Source: Clostridiales bacterium (GTDB lineage: Bacteria; Bacillota; Clostridia; Christensenellales; CAG-138). From it: a stretch of DNA of 64,000 bases. Location of the stretch: positions 1-64,000 of the forward strand of contig SFCQ01000007.1 of NCBI GenBank assembly GCA_004558525.1, given 5' to 3'. Positions 42,398 to 50,613 of the stretch are shown one piece after another (positions within the stretch are counted from its first letter, which is position 1; the number at the start of each line of letters is the position of its first letter). The position numbers and the translations under genes are program-made. The notes below the pieces were generated by a model. It saw only the letters and a program-made list of their open reading frames with translations, made no database searches and had not been told where the DNA came from.

Positions 42398-42940
42398 ATG
42401 ATAAACGAGATGGAGAAGGACGTAAGCCGTGTGCTTATAAGCGAGGAGGAGATAAAGAAGCGCGTAAAGGAGATGGGCGCGCAGATATCTGAGGACTACG
42501 CCGGCAAGGACGTTATAATAGTGTGCATACTCAAGGGCGCCGTGCAGTTCTTTTCAGACCTTTCAAGGGCGCTGACCTGCCACTGTGAGATGGACTTCAT
42601 GTCCATATCAAGCTATGGCAACGCGATGAGGACCTCCGGAATAGTGCGCATATCAAAGGACCTCGACAACTCCATAACCAACCGCCATGTGCTTATAATA
42701 GAGGATATAATGGATAGCGGCCTTACGCTGAACCATCTTACCAACATACTTAAAACAAGGCAGCCCGCAAGCCTGAGGATAGCGTGCCTTCTTGATAAGC
42801 CCGAAAGAAGGGAGTGCGCCATATCGCCGGACTATGTGGGCTTTGTTATACCAAACGAGTTCGTTATAGGCTATGGGCTTGACTATATGGGTCATTTCCG
42901 CAACCTTCCGTACGTCGGCGTAAAAAAGACGGATCAATAA
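42398..42940 (+). CDS. hpt: Hypoxanthine phosphoribosyltransferase
   Basis: Salvages hypoxanthine and guanine with PRPP to IMP and GMP. 180 residues; AAAGGGG upstream. PRPP loop IIEDIMDSGLTL (about 99-110), substrate loop SSYGNAMRTSG, and PNEFVIGYGLDY near the end are the standard motifs. The tilS-hpt order is conserved in Firmicutes, but the usual next gene ftsH is replaced by fbp. Confidence 0.96.
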   Translation: MINEMEKDVSRVLISEEEIKKRVKEMGAQISEDYAGKDVIIVCILKGAVQFFSDLSRALTCHCEMDFMSISSYGNAMRTSGIVRISKDLDNSITNRHVLIIEDIMDSGLTLNHLTNILKTRQPASLRIACLLDKPERRECAISPDYVGFVIPNEFVIGYGLDYMGHFRNLPYVGVKKTDQ

Positions 42941-43000
42941 ACGGTTATATCTATACACGGCTTTGCATAATACAATAACAAAACGACGCGGAGGTGTGCT

Positions 43001-44980
43001 ATGACGGATCGCGAGCTTAGGCTTTTGCAGCAGATGGCAAGGGAATACCCAACGGTGCAGGCTGCAAGCGCGGAGATAATCAACCTTACTGCCATATTGA
43101 ATCTTCCAAAGGGTACCGAGCATTTTATGAGCGATATCCATGGCGAGCACGAGGCTTTTCTGCATATACTCAACAACGGCTCGGGCGCCGTTGCCGAAAA
43201 GATACAGGCGGCGCTTGGCGATAGCCTTACCCTGACGGAAAGGCGCAACCTTGCCGCGCTGATATACTACCCAAGGGAAAAGCTGAGGGAGGCTAAAAGG
43301 ATAGAAGCCGACATGGACGATTGGTACAGGGTAACGCTCAAGCGGCTGATATCCGTGTGCAGGCAGTGTACCACCAAGTATTCGCGCTCCAAGGTGAGGA
43401 AGGCGCTGCCGAGGGAGTACGCATATATAATGGAGGAGATGCTCAACACCGGCGGCACTCCAAATAAGGAGCGTTATTACGACCATATAATAAGGGCCAT
43501 AGTGGATACCCAAAGCGCGGATACGATGATAACCGAAATGGCCAACCTTATCAAGCGCATGACGGTAGACGAGCTGCATATAGTCGGCGATATATTCGAC
43601 AGGGGGCCGCATGCGGACGTTATACTGGATCACCTTATGACCCACCACCATGTTGACGTGCAGTGGGGCAATCACGACGTGCTGTGGATGGGCGCGGCCG
43701 CCGGAAGCCCCGTATGCGTTGCCACGGCCGTTAAAAACTGCGTGCAGTATGATAACCTTGACATGCTGGAAAATTCATATGGCATAAACCTTTTGCCGCT
43801 CGCCGTATTTTCAACCGAAAGGTATTCCGACGCGCATGTTTTTGCGCCGAGGAAGCTGCCGGAGGAGCTTTTTAAGCCGAGGGATACGGAGCTTTATTCA
43901 AGGATGCACAAAGCCATAAGCGTTATAATGTATAAGCTTGAAGGCCAGCTTGTGCACAGGCGCAAGGAGTATGGCATGGAGGATAGAGACATGCTTTCCC
44001 GCGTCAACTGGGAGCATGGCACCATAAACATAAACGGCACGGACTATCCTTTAAGGGATACCGATTTCCCCACGGTATATCCAAACGACCCCACCAAGCT
44101 CAGCGAGGACGAGGAGGCGCTTATGGAGCAGCTCTGCGCCGCGTTCATGCACAGCGAAAAGCTTCAGGCGCATGCCAGGTTCTTGTGTAGCGCAGGCTCG
44201 CTGTATCTTAAAAAGAACGGCAACCTTCTTTTCCATGGCTGCGTACCCTGCAACAGGGACGGCAGCTTTATGGAGTTTGAGGTGGGCAAAGCCGTAACCC
44301 TTTCCGGCAAGGAATACTTTGACTATGCCGACAGATTGGCGCGTCAGGGCCTGCTCGCTCCGGAGGGCAGCGAGGAAAGGGAGGAGGGCCGCGACTATCT
44401 TTGGTACCTTTGGTGCGGAAGGAACTCGCCCGTTTTCGCCAGGGACCATATAGCCACGTTTGAAAGGGCGCTTATAGAGGACAAAGCCACATGGAAGGAG
44501 CCCAAGAACCATTATTACAGCTATACCGACGATGAGGACTTCTGCAAAAAGGTGCTGCTGGCGTTCGGCTGCGATAAGCCGTGGAGCAGGATAGTCAACG
44601 GCCATATCCCGGTAAAGGCCAAGGAGGGCGAAAGCCCGCTTAAGGCGCACGGCAGGCTGGTGGTGATAGACGGCGGCTTCTGCAAGGCGTACCAGAGCCA
44701 GACCGGCATAGCGGGCTATACCATGTTCTTCAATTCTATGGGCATGCGCCTTGCCGCGCACGAGCCCTTTACCAGCATAGAGGACGCCGTTAAGAACAGC
44801 CGCGATATAACCAGCCATATATTCAGCGTTGACGAGCTGGCGCACAGGGTAATGGTTGCGGATATAGATACGGGCGAGGAGATAAAGGCCAGGATAGACG
44901 ACCTTATGAAGCTGCTATCAGCTTTCAGGGAGGGAATAATAAAGCCGGACCCCGCCAAGGCAAAGCAGCCCAAGTCCTGA
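43001..44980 (+). CDS. fbp: Fructose-1,6-bisphosphatase, class III
   Basis: Gluconeogenic hydrolysis of fructose 1,6-bisphosphate. 659 residues, the usual size for the Firmicutes FBPase_2 family. The metallophosphoesterase residues are in FMSDIHGEHEAFLHIL (about 42-57), GDIFDRGPHADVI and QWGNHDVLWMG; NGHIPVKAKEGESP and GGFCKAYQ lie in the C-terminal half. GGAGG precedes the ATG. It is probably in one transcript with tilS and hpt. Confidence 0.95.
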   Translation: MTDRELRLLQQMAREYPTVQAASAEIINLTAILNLPKGTEHFMSDIHGEHEAFLHILNNGSGAVAEKIQAALGDSLTLTERRNLAALIYYPREKLREAKRIEADMDDWYRVTLKRLISVCRQCTTKYSRSKVRKALPREYAYIMEEMLNTGGTPNKERYYDHIIRAIVDTQSADTMITEMANLIKRMTVDELHIVGDIFDRGPHADVILDHLMTHHHVDVQWGNHDVLWMGAAAGSPVCVATAVKNCVQYDNLDMLENSYGINLLPLAVFSTERYSDAHVFAPRKLPEELFKPRDTELYSRMHKAISVIMYKLEGQLVHRRKEYGMEDRDMLSRVNWEHGTININGTDYPLRDTDFPTVYPNDPTKLSEDEEALMEQLCAAFMHSEKLQAHARFLCSAGSLYLKKNGNLLFHGCVPCNRDGSFMEFEVGKAVTLSGKEYFDYADRLARQGLLAPEGSEEREEGRDYLWYLWCGRNSPVFARDHIATFERALIEDKATWKEPKNHYYSYTDDEDFCKKVLLAFGCDKPWSRIVNGHIPVKAKEGESPLKAHGRLVVIDGGFCKAYQSQTGIAGYTMFFNSMGMRLAAHEPFTSIEDAVKNSRDITSHIFSVDELAHRVMVADIDTGEEIKARIDDLMKLLSAFREGIIKPDPAKAKQPKS

Positions 44981-45016
44981 TGAGCGGCAGGGACTGAGCA
45001 CATTAAGCATATAAGT

Positions 45017-45901
45017 ATGAAAAAGGGATATTTGATAGTTAACGGGTTTTTGAGGGAGGATAAGTTCACCTCCCTCTATGCTTCATTATGCCAAAGCGCA
45101 GAAAGGCATGACATAAAGCTTGAGCTTAAAACGAATATAGAGCTTATGTACGATATAGCTTCCGGCTCCGCCGTAAGCTATAATGAGCCGCGCGGCTTTG
45201 CAATATTCTGGGATAAGGACGTAAGGCTTGCAAGGGCGCTTGAAAAGCGGGGAATGAGGCTTTTCAACAGCTCAGCCGCTATAGAGCTTTGCGATGACAA
45301 GGCGCTTTGCCACATAGCGCTTATGGACAAGGTGCCTCAGCCAAAAACGGTGCTTATACCGCTTACGTTTCCAAGGATAGGCTATACCGACACCGCCTTC
45401 CTTGAAAGGATAGGCGATTATCTCGGCTATCCGTTTGTGCTGAAGCAGTGCTTCGGCTCCTTCGGGGCGCAGGTGTATATGGCAAACGATATTGAAGAAG
45501 CGGAGGCCATGCTCATGAAGCTCAGCGGGGAGGCCGCCATAGCCCAGCAATACATACAAACGAGCTTTGCCAGGGACGTGCGCGCCTATGTTGCGGGGGA
45601 CAGGGTGGCGGCAGCCATGCTAAGATACAATGAGTCCGGCGATTTCAGGGCAAACGTTGCAAGGGGCGGCAGCGTAAGGCCGTATAGGCTGAGCGCTGAT
45701 GAAGAAAAGCTCGCCGTTACGGCGGCAAAAACGCTCGGCTGCGATTTTGCGGGCGTGGATCTGCTATTCGGCAAGGACGGCATGCTGGTATGCGAGGTCA
45801 ACTCCAATGCCCACTTTGGCGGCATTAAAAAGGCCACGGGCATAAACGTGGCCGATGCTATAATGGAAGCCGTAGCCCAGGCGCTGGCGGATAATGCTTA
45901 G
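45017..45901 (+). CDS. ATP-grasp ligase, RimK family
   Basis: 294 residues. ATP-grasp features: PFVLKQCFGSFGAQVY (Lys and glycine-rich loop, about 137-152), QQYIQTSFARDVRAYVAGD, and the metal-binding FAGVDLLFGKDGMLVCEVNSNAHF (Asp, Glu, Asn) with the NSN motif. RimK relatives add glutamate or other amino acids to proteins or cofactors; the partner is unknown. The ribosome-binding site is weak, and it lies 36 bp after fbp, probably at the end of that operon. Confidence 0.85.
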   Translation: MKKGYLIVNGFLREDKFTSLYASLCQSAERHDIKLELKTNIELMYDIASGSAVSYNEPRGFAIFWDKDVRLARALEKRGMRLFNSSAAIELCDDKALCHIALMDKVPQPKTVLIPLTFPRIGYTDTAFLERIGDYLGYPFVLKQCFGSFGAQVYMANDIEEAEAMLMKLSGEAAIAQQYIQTSFARDVRAYVAGDRVAAAMLRYNESGDFRANVARGGSVRPYRLSADEEKLAVTAAKTLGCDFAGVDLLFGKDGMLVCEVNSNAHFGGIKKATGINVADAIMEAVAQALADNA

Positions 45902-45927
45902 GGCTTGTAATTCAGCGCTTCCTCAGC

Positions 45928-46680
45928 TTATTTTGATTCTTTTATAAAAAGTATGTGGTCCTCGGGATTTACATACTTTTCGTTTTTCAGCAGCTCAAAG
46001 TGAAGGTGGCTCTTATCGCCGCATTCGCTCACGGCGGTATCGCCAACGTAGCCTATAACGTCGCCTGCGTTAACCCTTGTTCCGGCCTTTACGGGCGGCT
46101 CCTCCTTAAGGCTGCCGTATACCGCGATAAGGTCGTTGCCTCCCTTTACCTCCACCATAACGCCAAGCGCATCGTCCTTGAACACGTCGGTAACGGTGCC
46201 TGCAAAAACGGCGTTGACCTCGGTGCCCTTTGGCGCGGCTATATCCACGCCCGTGTGGGTGGTCCATTGGTCAAGCGTGCGGGAGTATATAAGCTCGTTT
46301 ACTGCGTAGCCCCATATCACCTCGCCGCGCACGGGAGGGCTGAGCTTCTTCTTTTCGGCGGGCTTTGGCGTGCTTGGCGCTGGGGTAAAGTCCGCTATGG
46401 GCGTCGGACTGGGCTGCTCGCCCGGCGTCGGGGTAGGCCTTATATAGCTGTCAAGATGCTCGCCTACGTCCTGATGCACGGCCTGATGCGGCTCCGCGGA
46501 GCTTTTGGGAGGCTGGTTCTGCTGCTCTTCCGGTTTCAGCGTGAGCGCCGCGGCAAGCGCGACAGCGCCTACGCAGCTAAGCGCCACAACGTATATGCCC
46601 CTCGCCTTGATGAATCTTACGGTACCGTTTTTTATGCCGCCAAGGGCTGCTTTAAGCTTGTTTTTCATATTGTTCTCCAT
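45928..46680 (-). CDS. Membrane-anchored M23 peptidase, SpoIIQ-like
   Basis: 250 residues: membrane anchor about 28-48, a Pro/Thr-rich linker (about 52-112), then a LytM domain. Zinc ligands are in HTGVDIAAPKG (HxxxD) and HLHFELLKN (HxH), so catalysis looks intact, unlike Bacillus SpoIIQ. Clostridial SpoIIQ keeps these histidines and pairs with SpoIIIAH between forespore and mother cell; that assignment is inference from anchor, size and fold. Start at 46680 follows GAGGTG; the ATG four codons in has its own GGAG. Confidence 0.82.
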   Translation of the reverse strand: MENNMKNKLKAALGGIKNGTVRFIKARGIYVVALSCVGAVALAAALTLKPEEQQNQPPKSSAEPHQAVHQDVGEHLDSYIRPTPTPGEQPSPTPIADFTPAPSTPKPAEKKKLSPPVRGEVIWGYAVNELIYSRTLDQWTTHTGVDIAAPKGTEVNAVFAGTVTDVFKDDALGVMVEVKGGNDLIAVYGSLKEEPPVKAGTRVNAGDVIGYVGDTAVSECGDKSHLHFELLKNEKYVNPEDHILFIKESK

Positions 46681-46700
46681 AAAAAATGATCACCTCGACG

Positions 46701-46729
46701 ATAGTATTGCCCGATTTATCTTATTTCAA
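46701..46729 (-). promoter_or_regulatory. Promoter of the M23 gene
   Basis: Minus strand TTGAAA (46724-46729), 17-bp spacer, TACTAT (46701-46706). The overlapping GGCAATACT also fits the sigma-F -10 pattern GGNNANANT, but no good sigma-F -35 is seen. Confidence 0.5.
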
Positions 46730-46769
46730 TCTTTTTTCACATTGACTCAAAGCAGCGGGGCATATTTTG

Positions 46770-46778
46770 TGGTATAAT
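46770..46778 (+). promoter_or_regulatory. Extended -10 promoter of the DUF1385 gene
   Basis: TGGTATAAT is an extended -10 with a perfect TATAAT; TTGACT upstream at 46743 is too far (25 bp) for a standard -35. Confidence 0.6.
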
Positions 46779-46851
46779 GATAACGAATACAGAGCGTTTT
46801 GATGTGTTTATTAGCGTATAAGCTGAAATCGACCGAAGGGAAAAGATAGAT

Positions 46852-47862
46852 ATGGCAAAGGTTTGCAGCATAGGCGGACAGGCCGTTATGGAAGGCGTAA
46901 TGATGAAATCCCCGACAGGGGTGGCGATGGCCGTAAGAAGGGCTGACGGCACAATAGCCACAAGCTATGACAACTGGACCACCAGGGCTAAGAAGGGCAC
47001 CTTCCTCGGCCTTCCCATAATAAGGGGAGTGGTAACGTTTATAGAGTCGCTTTCGACCGGCATGACGACCCTTACGGAAAGCGCGAAGCTCGCGGGCGAG
47101 GATATAGACGAGGAGCCGACAAGGTTTGAAAAGTGGCTCAGCGAAAAGCTCGGCAAATCCGTTGAAAGCGTTGTTGTGGGCATTGCGGTGCTGCTTGCGG
47201 TAGTGCTGAGCGTAGGGTTGTTTTTCCTGCTGCCGCTTGGCATAAGCTCGCTTATATTCGGCGGGCTTGCGGACGTGGCGGGCGTGTGGAAGAGCCTGAC
47301 GGAGGGGCTTATAAGGCTTATAATATTCATAGGCTACATAATGCTTTGCGCAAGCATAAAGGATGTCAAAAGGACGTTTATGTATCATGGCGCGGAGCAT
47401 AAGACAATAGCCTGCTACGAGGCGGAAGAGGAGCTTACGCCGGATAACGCCATGAAGCACTCAAGGCTTCACCCAAGGTGCGGCACCAACTACCTGTTCC
47501 TTGTTATGGCGGTATCCATACTGTTTTTTGCCGCCATCGGCTGGAACGCCAGCTTTGCGTTGAGGCTTGTGATGCGCATAGCGTTTTTGCCCATAGTTGC
47601 CGGCTTATCCTATGAGGTGCTCAGGTTCGCGGCAAAGTACGATAACGCTTTTACAAGAATAATAAGGGCCCCGGGCATGGCCCTGCAGCGCATAACCACA
47701 AAGGAGCCCACTGAGGACATGCTGGAGGTGGCTATAACCGCCTTTAATCTTGCCCTTGACCCGAATTACAATAATAAGCAGGCCGATGCTGCCGCGGCGG
47801 AGACAAATGCCGAAGCGGAAGAAAAAGCGGAAGCCGCTCAGGCTCCCGCAAAGGCTGAATGA
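46852..47862 (+). CDS. DUF1385 membrane protein (YqhQ-like)
   Basis: 336 residues. IGGQAVMEGVMMKSP at residues 6-20 is the family signature, then RGVVTFIESL, and four helices between about 105 and 255. YHGAEHKTIACYE and SRLHPRCGTNYLFLV (about 180-220) hold conserved His and Cys. The C-terminal 35 residues are Ala/Glu-rich. YqhQ is conserved in Firmicutes, with no established biochemical role that I can cite. Confidence 0.92.
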   Translation: MAKVCSIGGQAVMEGVMMKSPTGVAMAVRRADGTIATSYDNWTTRAKKGTFLGLPIIRGVVTFIESLSTGMTTLTESAKLAGEDIDEEPTRFEKWLSEKLGKSVESVVVGIAVLLAVVLSVGLFFLLPLGISSLIFGGLADVAGVWKSLTEGLIRLIIFIGYIMLCASIKDVKRTFMYHGAEHKTIACYEAEEELTPDNAMKHSRLHPRCGTNYLFLVMAVSILFFAAIGWNASFALRLVMRIAFLPIVAGLSYEVLRFAAKYDNAFTRIIRAPGMALQRITTKEPTEDMLEVAITAFNLALDPNYNNKQADAAAAETNAEAEEKAEAAQAPAKAE

Positions 47863-47874
47863 CCGGGTTTGGCT

Positions 47875-49071
47875 TTACCTGCATCCGTTTGGATAGAGCA
47901 GCCTGTAAAGCGTAGGCTCAAAGCTGAATTCCCGCATCAGCCGCTCGGCTTCATGCAAAGCCTCGCGTCCGGTACCGTCAAGCGCCGGACGCTTTTTTAT
48001 TGCGCGTATAAGCAGGTTTTTAGGCGTGTGCGCAAGGTCAACAAATTCAAGCACCTGCGTTTTGTAGCCCATGCTTTCAAGCAGGCTTGCGCGTATGGCG
48101 TCCGTGGCAAGCGCCGCAAATCTTTCTTTTATTATGCCGTATCTTGTTATCAGCTTTAAGCCGTCCGCAGCTATCTGGCCGTTAAGCTCGTGCTGGCAGC
48201 ACGGCACGCAAAGTATCATGCGTGCGCCGCGGCATATGGCGTTGTGCATGGCATAGTCCGTGGCCGTGTCGCAGGCATGCAGCGTAACCACCATGTCCGC
48301 AGGGGCGGAGGCGTCGTAGCCGGCAATGTCGCCCAGCTCAAAATGCAGGGAGGAATAACCGTATCTTTTTGCGGCGGCGGAGCATTTTGCTATAACGTCG
48401 GCTTTCAGGTCAAGGCCCGTCATATCCACGGCCATGCCGAGTATATTCACAAAATAATGATACAGCACGAACGTAAGGTACGATTTGCCGCAGCCGAAAT
48501 CTATTACCTTAAGCGGCCTTTGCGGCTTGTTTGCGCCCGTGCCCGCGATATAGCCGCCTTCATTCAGCGCATCGCGCACCGTTTCAAGGAACCTGTTTAT
48601 CTGCGCGAACTTATCGCGCATGGGAGCGGCAAGCTTGCCCTGCTTTGTGAACACGCCCATATCCACAAGCGCGTCAATAGGCTCGTCCTCGCTCAGAATA
48701 TATTGCTTTTTTCTGTTATGGCTCTGCTCCGGCTGCCTGGGCGCGGTAGGCGAAAGCGGCTTTAGCACATATGTTGCGCTCTGCATATCGTTGTTGAGCA
48801 TTATTATATGCTCGTTCCTATCGTCCCACGCGTTTACCTGCCTCCACTTAAGGCTCATAAGCTCGGCCTCAATGCATTTATTAAGGCTGTCGCGGGCTAT
48901 GTTCTGGTGGAAGGCCTGCTTTTCCGTATACCGTGAAATATGGTATTCGCCGCATTTAAGCTCCAACGTGGCGCGCCGATACTCTGCGCCCTTGGCCGGC
49001 TTTGAAAGTATTATGCGCGCAGGGCAGGCTGACGACAGCTTATTCGCCGCGTCCTTAAGGCTGAGCCTCAT
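47875..49071 (-). CDS. Class I SAM-dependent methyltransferase
   Basis: 398 residues from ATG 49071, which follows GGAGG on the minus strand; the open frame runs 33 codons farther without a site. SAM motif I VIDFGCGKSYLTFVLYH (about 187-203), TGLDLKAD, then VTLHACDTATDYAMH and CVPCCQHELNGQ, which fit the Methyltransf_32/GSTCD-like family. An N-terminal domain of about 170 residues precedes the Rossmann part. The substrate is unknown, perhaps rRNA or tRNA. Its likely -35 box lies inside the BlaI-type operator upstream of 49263. Confidence 0.85.
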   Translation of the reverse strand: MRLSLKDAANKLSSACPARIILSKPAKGAEYRRATLELKCGEYHISRYTEKQAFHQNIARDSLNKCIEAELMSLKWRQVNAWDDRNEHIIMLNNDMQSATYVLKPLSPTAPRQPEQSHNRKKQYILSEDEPIDALVDMGVFTKQGKLAAPMRDKFAQINRFLETVRDALNEGGYIAGTGANKPQRPLKVIDFGCGKSYLTFVLYHYFVNILGMAVDMTGLDLKADVIAKCSAAAKRYGYSSLHFELGDIAGYDASAPADMVVTLHACDTATDYAMHNAICRGARMILCVPCCQHELNGQIAADGLKLITRYGIIKERFAALATDAIRASLLESMGYKTQVLEFVDLAHTPKNLLIRAIKKRPALDGTGREALHEAERLMREFSFEPTLYRLLYPNGCR

Positions 49072-49141
49072 AACAAGTATCCTCCGTGAACATTTAGTAT
49101 ACAAGCCATATTGTAGCATAAAAACGGCGCATTGTGTCCAG

Positions 49142-49170
49142 ATAATATGCCTGCACAAATTGTTAATCAA
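49142..49170 (-). promoter_or_regulatory. Promoter of the methyltransferase gene
   Basis: Minus strand TTGATT (49165-49170), 17-bp spacer, TATTAT (49142-49147). The -35 box lies within operator 49162-49179. Confidence 0.55.
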
Positions 49171-49179
49171 ATGCTTAAC
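49162..49179. promoter_or_regulatory. BlaI-type operator O1
   Basis: Dyad GTTAA-N8-TTAAC. It is a near-perfect inverted copy of O2 (49220-49237), with only the two central bases differing. Confidence 0.8.
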
Positions 49180-49187
49180 ATGTTATA

Positions 49188-49216
49188 TTGACAAGCGGGG
49201 CGAAAGCGGCTATCAT
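49188..49216 (+). promoter_or_regulatory. Sigma-A promoter of the blaI-blaR1-type operon
   Basis: TTGACA at 49188-49193, 17-bp spacer, TATCAT at 49211-49216, flanked by O1 and O2. Confidence 0.85.
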
Positions 49217-49219
49217 TAT

Positions 49220-49237
49220 GTTAAGCAAATGATTAAC
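49220..49237. promoter_or_regulatory. BlaI-type operator O2
   Basis: Dyad GTTAA-N8-TTAAC just after the -10 box. Together with O1 it brackets the promoter, as expected for an autoregulated BlaI/MecI repressor. Confidence 0.8.
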
Positions 49238-49262
49238 GCAATTTGCCGTGGAGGTATCGTAT

Positions 49263-49646
49263 ATGAAAAAGAAGATAGCGCTTGCTGACAGCGAATGGAG
49301 GCTGATGCAGATAATATGGGAAAAATCGCCCTGCACGTTCAGGGATATCTGCGACGCCGCGTGCGAGCCGAACGGCTGGACAAAGCATGCCGTTATGTCC
49401 TACCTGAAAAGAATGGAGGCTAAGGGGGCAATAGCCGTAAAGGATGCAAAGCCGGTAAAGCTTTATACAGCCATATTGAACAAGGAAGAAACCATAGAGG
49501 AGGAAACTGAAGACCTGCTTAACAGGGTATATAACGGCAGCCTGCTGCTGATGGTGCAATCCGCCGTAAGGGGGCGCGGAATGAGCGAGGAGGACATGGA
49601 AAGCCTTAAAGCATTGCTTGCTAAGGGGGAAAGGTATGATGGGTGA
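49263..49646 (+). CDS. blaI: BlaI/MecI family transcriptional repressor
   Basis: 127 residues from ATG 49263, preceded by GGAGG. Winged helix: LADSEWRLMQIIWEKSPCTFRDICD, then recognition helix TKHAVMSYLKRMEAKGAI; the C-terminal helices (about 85-125) form the dimer. BlaI dimers bind dyad operators and are inactivated by cleavage when BlaR1 is activated. The two flanking operators suggest autoregulation and possibly control of the divergent methyltransferase. Its end overlaps the next gene by 11 bases. Confidence 0.92.
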   Translation: MKKKIALADSEWRLMQIIWEKSPCTFRDICDAACEPNGWTKHAVMSYLKRMEAKGAIAVKDAKPVKLYTAILNKEETIEEETEDLLNRVYNGSLLLMVQSAVRGRGMSEEDMESLKALLAKGERYDG

Positions 49647-50538
49647 GCATATTCAGAGAATACTCATTATAAGCGCGCAGGGGGCGGCGCTTATACTGGC
49701 GCTTATATTGATAAGGCGGCTTGCCGGGAAGCGCATACCTGCAAGGCTCACATACGCGCTGTGGCTCCTGCCTGCGATAAGGCTTATTCTGCCGGCAAGC
49801 TTTAAGAGCAGCTTATCTATAATGGCGTTTATAGCTAAGCTTGGCGGCAGCGGTACGGGCGCGCAAACGAGCGCACAGCCTTCATATACGGCAGGGCTGA
49901 CGGAAGCGGCTGCGCATATAGACGCGGCCGGCATCGCAACGCCTGCGCCATATGCGATAGCGCCTGAGCTGAGCAGCGCTACCGAGGCTGCGGCTTCGGC
50001 TTATGGAAACGCCGGGGGGCCAGGAAACGCGATAAACGGGTGGGAGATAGCGTTTATAGCCTGGGCTGTCGGTGCGGCTGCGGTTTTAGCGTATATGATA
50101 GCCGTGAACGCGAGCTTTTATAAAAGGATGCGCAAAAACAGGAAAAGGCTCGACTGCCCGTGCAAGACGCCCGTATATATAGTAAACGGCTTAAGCTCGC
50201 CATGCCTTTGCGGCTACATAAGGCCGTATATACTGATAAACGAGGCCGCCATGAAGAACGGCGAGATAATGGAGCTTGTTCTGCGGCATGAGCTTTGCCA
50301 TCTCAAAGCGCTTGATCAATGGTGGGTGATGCTTAGGAATGTATGCTGCGCGCTGCATTGGTTCAATCCGCTCGTGTGGCTTGCGGCGTTCATTAGCAGG
50401 ACGGATTGCGAGCTTGCGTGCGATGCGGCGGTGATGAGGGGCTTTGACGATGAGCAGAGGAACGCTTACGGCATGGCTCTGCTTTCAATAATAAGGCCGG
50501 AGCAAAAGAAAAAGGTGCGGACGGCGGCGCAGGCATGA
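49636..50538 (+). CDS. BlaR1-type M56 metalloprotease domain, split from its sensor
   Basis: 300 residues. Helices at about 8-24, 35-55 and 135-160; VNGLSSPCLCGYIRPYI segment; zinc motif LRHELCHLKALDQWW (HExxH as HELCH, about 216-220); FNPLVWLAAF and ELACDAAVMRG complete the M56 signature. In BlaR1 relatives the chain continues into a sequence like STGMTGNKKEMAERV, a last helix and an external sensor. Here it stops at TGA 50536-50538, and that continuation begins in the next gene in the same reading frame. It is probably a gene fission. Confidence 0.85.
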   Translation: MMGEHIQRILIISAQGAALILALILIRRLAGKRIPARLTYALWLLPAIRLILPASFKSSLSIMAFIAKLGGSGTGAQTSAQPSYTAGLTEAAAHIDAAGIATPAPYAIAPELSSATEAAASAYGNAGGPGNAINGWEIAFIAWAVGAAAVLAYMIAVNASFYKRMRKNRKRLDCPCKTPVYIVNGLSSPCLCGYIRPYILINEAAMKNGEIMELVLRHELCHLKALDQWWVMLRNVCCALHWFNPLVWLAAFISRTDCELACDAAVMRGFDDEQRNAYGMALLSIIRPEQKKKVRTAAQA

Positions 50539-50613
50539 CGGGTGTAACTGCATGGGGCGGAGGGAAGCGCTATTGCGGGAGGGCGATTCACGTTACAGAA
50601 GGAGGGAGCGAAA

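Noticed and set aside
47875..49071. Restriction-modification or phage-defence methyltransferase
   Set aside because: It has no target-recognition domain or DNA methylase motif such as DPPY or PC, and no nuclease neighbour. It fits a general class I methyltransferase family.
49618..50538. Complete, functional BlaR1
   Set aside because: It lacks the sensor part and final helix, which are encoded separately at 50614.
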